The translations under genes and the position numbers were made by a program. 6,268 nucleotides of DNA. It comes from Thermoproteota archaeon. Its GTDB lineage: Archaea; Thermoproteota; Methanomethylicia; Methanomethylicales; B66-G16. The notes beneath the pieces were generated by a model. It saw only the letters and a list, made by a program, of their open reading frames with translations. It searched no databases and was not told the DNA's origin. Positions 5,157 to 6,268 of this stretch are shown here, one piece after another. The first letter of the stretch is position 1. Each line of letters starts with the position of its first letter. The stretch is taken from NCBI GenBank assembly GCA_003649085.1, contig QMQV01000083.1, positions 1 through 6,268 on the forward strand, given 5' to 3'.

Positions 5157-6026
5157 TTAAAATTCTAGAACATCTCCAGTTGTTACCTGCTTAACCTTAA
5201 GACCAAGCTCTTCTCTCATTTTAATTATAGGCTCAAAGCCCGTACAATGACAAGGGTATAGTAGCGTTGGGTTAATCTCCTTCAGCTTTTGAATAACTTC
5301 TGATAGCTTCTCATCCGATAATGGCTCTAAGTGAAAACCTCCTACAACAGCATAGATGTCCTTAACGTTGCAAACCTCTCTCGCATGCATAAGTATGTTG
5401 ACTACGCCAGCGTGTGCACAACCAGTTAACACAACTAATCCCTTGTCCTTGACGTTGATGTAAATGGACTGGTCGTCCAAGAACATGTCTGGCTCAAGCT
5501 TCGTCTCGTCTTCTCCTACAAAGTAGTTCTCCTTAATTTCAAGAGGCAAATACCTCTTAACCTCGCCGCTCAACACTACGCCTGGAAAAACTTCATGTGG
5601 TTCTCTAATGTAAACAAGCTCAGCACCGCTCTTCTTCAAATCCTCCTCTCTAAACTCAGGAGTAGATTCTGAAAGCTTTCCCTTCACAATCTTAAACCTA
5701 CGTCTCTTAAAAGCCACAGGATGCACGTACACTTTAACGCGTCCAAGGCTTTTCACCACGTTCAAAAGACCTCCAGCGTGATCGTAATGTCCATGGCTTA
5801 TGAAAATGAATTCTGTACTACGCAAGTCAACGTTCATATGTAAAGCGTTCTTTAAGACTACGTCGCCGCTTTGACCGACATCAGCTAAGAAGCGGAAAAC
5901 GGTGTTCTCTTTTTTAGCTTCAACATACATTGAGAGACCATGCTCAGCTAGCAACTTCTTAGAGCCAGACTTTACGGTATTTTCATTAAGCACAACAAGC
6001 CTAACACAGTCAACGCTTCCTACCAT
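5157..6026 (-). CDS. Metallo-beta-lactamase-fold hydrolase (COG1237-like)
   Basis: This 289-residue cytosolic metal-dependent hydrolase carries the metal-binding signature SHGHYDHAGG (77-86) with H78, H80, D82 and H83. Further ligands are expected at H205 in TGCAHAG (201-207) and H260 in YPCHCTG (257-263). GGFHL (229-233) is another conserved block of this subgroup. The opening EHGLSMYVEA and LADVGQSGD also fit. The subgroup is often labelled 7,8-dihydropterin-6-methyl-4-(beta-D-ribofuranosyl)-aminobenzene-5'-phosphate synthase after a methanogen enzyme of tetrahydromethanopterin synthesis. That specific label is unsafe here, since many relatives lack this role and no other pterin genes are visible. 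Length is normal. The ATG at 6026 has GGTGA (6037-6033) six bases upstream. The gene converges on the glycosylase with three bases between stops and is divergent from the membrane protein gene. Confidence 0.9.
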   Translation of the reverse strand: MVGSVDCVRLVVLNENTVKSGSKKLLAEHGLSMYVEAKKENTVFRFLADVGQSGDVVLKNALHMNVDLRSTEFIFISHGHYDHAGGLLNVVKSLGRVKVYVHPVAFKRRRFKIVKGKLSESTPEFREEDLKKSGAELVYIREPHEVFPGVVLSGEVKRYLPLEIKENYFVGEDETKLEPDMFLDDQSIYINVKDKGLVVLTGCAHAGVVNILMHAREVCNVKDIYAVVGGFHLEPLSDEKLSEVIQKLKEINPTLLYPCHCTGFEPIIKMREELGLKVKQVTTGDVLEF

Positions 6027-6096
6027 GTCAATTCACCAAGTAAGATGAGGCTAGTCGTGCAAGGCTAAATTCTTTGTCCTCTGCTTATCAATTGAC

Positions 6097-6104
6097 TTTA
6101 TAAG
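6097..6104. promoter_or_regulatory. TATA box in the divergent intergenic region, possibly used in both directions
   Basis: TTTATAAG contains the palindrome TTATAA (6098-6103). On the plus strand it predicts transcription from about 6126, just before the SD and the ATG at 6138. On the minus strand it would start near 6074, giving a leader of about 48 bases for the hydrolase. Another weak minus-strand candidate, AATTTAGC (about 6072-6065), could give a shorter leader. Confidence 0.45.
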
Positions 6105-6137
6105 CTTCAGCTCCAATTCTCTATGTGAAGGAGGATT

Positions 6138-6268
6138 ATGGAGCCATTAATACTCGTTCTCGCAGTGGTTTACGTAGTCACCTTGGCGATGTCGGCATGG
6201 TTTTCGGCAACGGAGACTGCGGTGTTGACTGTCGACAGGGTTAAGCTAGCTGATCGAGCTGCATCAGA
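6138..6268 (+). CDS. CNNM/CorC-type (DUF21) membrane protein, 5' end only
   Basis: Only the first 43 codons are present; the gene runs off the window. The product opens with a hydrophobic segment (LILVLAVVYVVTLAMSAWF, residues 4-22), followed by the SATETAVLTVDRVKL stretch (23-37). The latter matches the FFSASETALFSLNRLRL-like start of the DUF21 transmembrane domain in CNNM/CorB-type proteins, often called hemolysin-like and implicated in Mg2+/Co2+ transport. The full protein normally continues with more membrane helices, paired CBS domains and a C-terminal CorC domain, none of which can be checked here. GGAGGA (6130-6135) precedes the ATG by only two bases, a tight spacing, but no better start is visible. 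Confidence 0.82.
   Translation, partial: MEPLILVLAVVYVVTLAMSAWFSATETAVLTVDRVKLADRAAS

Noticed and set aside
1..6268. CRISPR array, insertion sequence, prophage, tRNA or rRNA
   Set aside because: No regularly spaced repeats, transposase or integrase motifs, terminal inverted repeats or RNA-gene signatures were seen. Gene spacing and codon style look chromosomal and uniform.

Overview
The window looks like a piece of an archaeal chromosome, most likely a thermophilic or deep-branching lineage of the Thermoproteota (TACK) side. This placement is an inference. It rests on the archaeal-type bifunctional fructose-1,6-bisphosphate aldolase/phosphatase, an ArsA/Get3-type ATPase with a C-terminal HSP20-like domain, TATA-box promoters with a purine-rich BRE, a T-tract terminator, and frequent TTG starts preceded by GGAGG-type Shine-Dalgarno (SD) sites. 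Composition is moderate, in the mid-40s % GC by eye. No mobile element, CRISPR array, tRNA or rRNA is visible, and no stretch over 300 bases lacks a gene.

Layout. Plus strand, left: fbp (75-1181), a T-rich terminator/promoter stretch, the ArsA/Get3-like ATPase (1224-2405), then a small helical protein of unknown function (2451-2723). Minus strand, converging on these: a DUF362 double-[4Fe-4S] protein that is one continuous reading frame (3805-2729) interrupted by a single TAG at codon 246, preceded by a 65-residue four-cysteine zinc-ribbon-like protein (4073-3876). A divergent promoter region (4081-4215) separates this from a plus-strand pair: a stand-alone copy of a domain usually found as the C-terminal part of ferredoxin-fused proteins (4216-4560), and 11 bases later a [4Fe-4S] uracil-DNA glycosylase superfamily member (4572-5153). 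A minus-strand metallo-beta-lactamase-fold hydrolase (6026-5157) converges on that pair. A divergent promoter then leads to the 5' end of a CNNM/CorC-type membrane protein (6138 to the window edge).

How the genes relate. fbp serves gluconeogenesis. The ATPase and its small neighbour are probably co-transcribed and may work in tail-anchored-protein or client handling. DUF362, the ferredoxin-associated domain and the glycosylase all point to Fe-S chemistry in an anaerobic or microaerobic cell, but no single pathway links the whole window.

Most notable is the DUF362 gene. Both sides of the amber codon are intact and family-like in the same frame, so the options are sequence error, very recent pseudogenisation, split translation, or readthrough/pyrrolysine insertion. 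At least three other genes here end naturally in TAG, which argues against genome-wide reassignment of TAG. I found no clearly novel multi-gene system.
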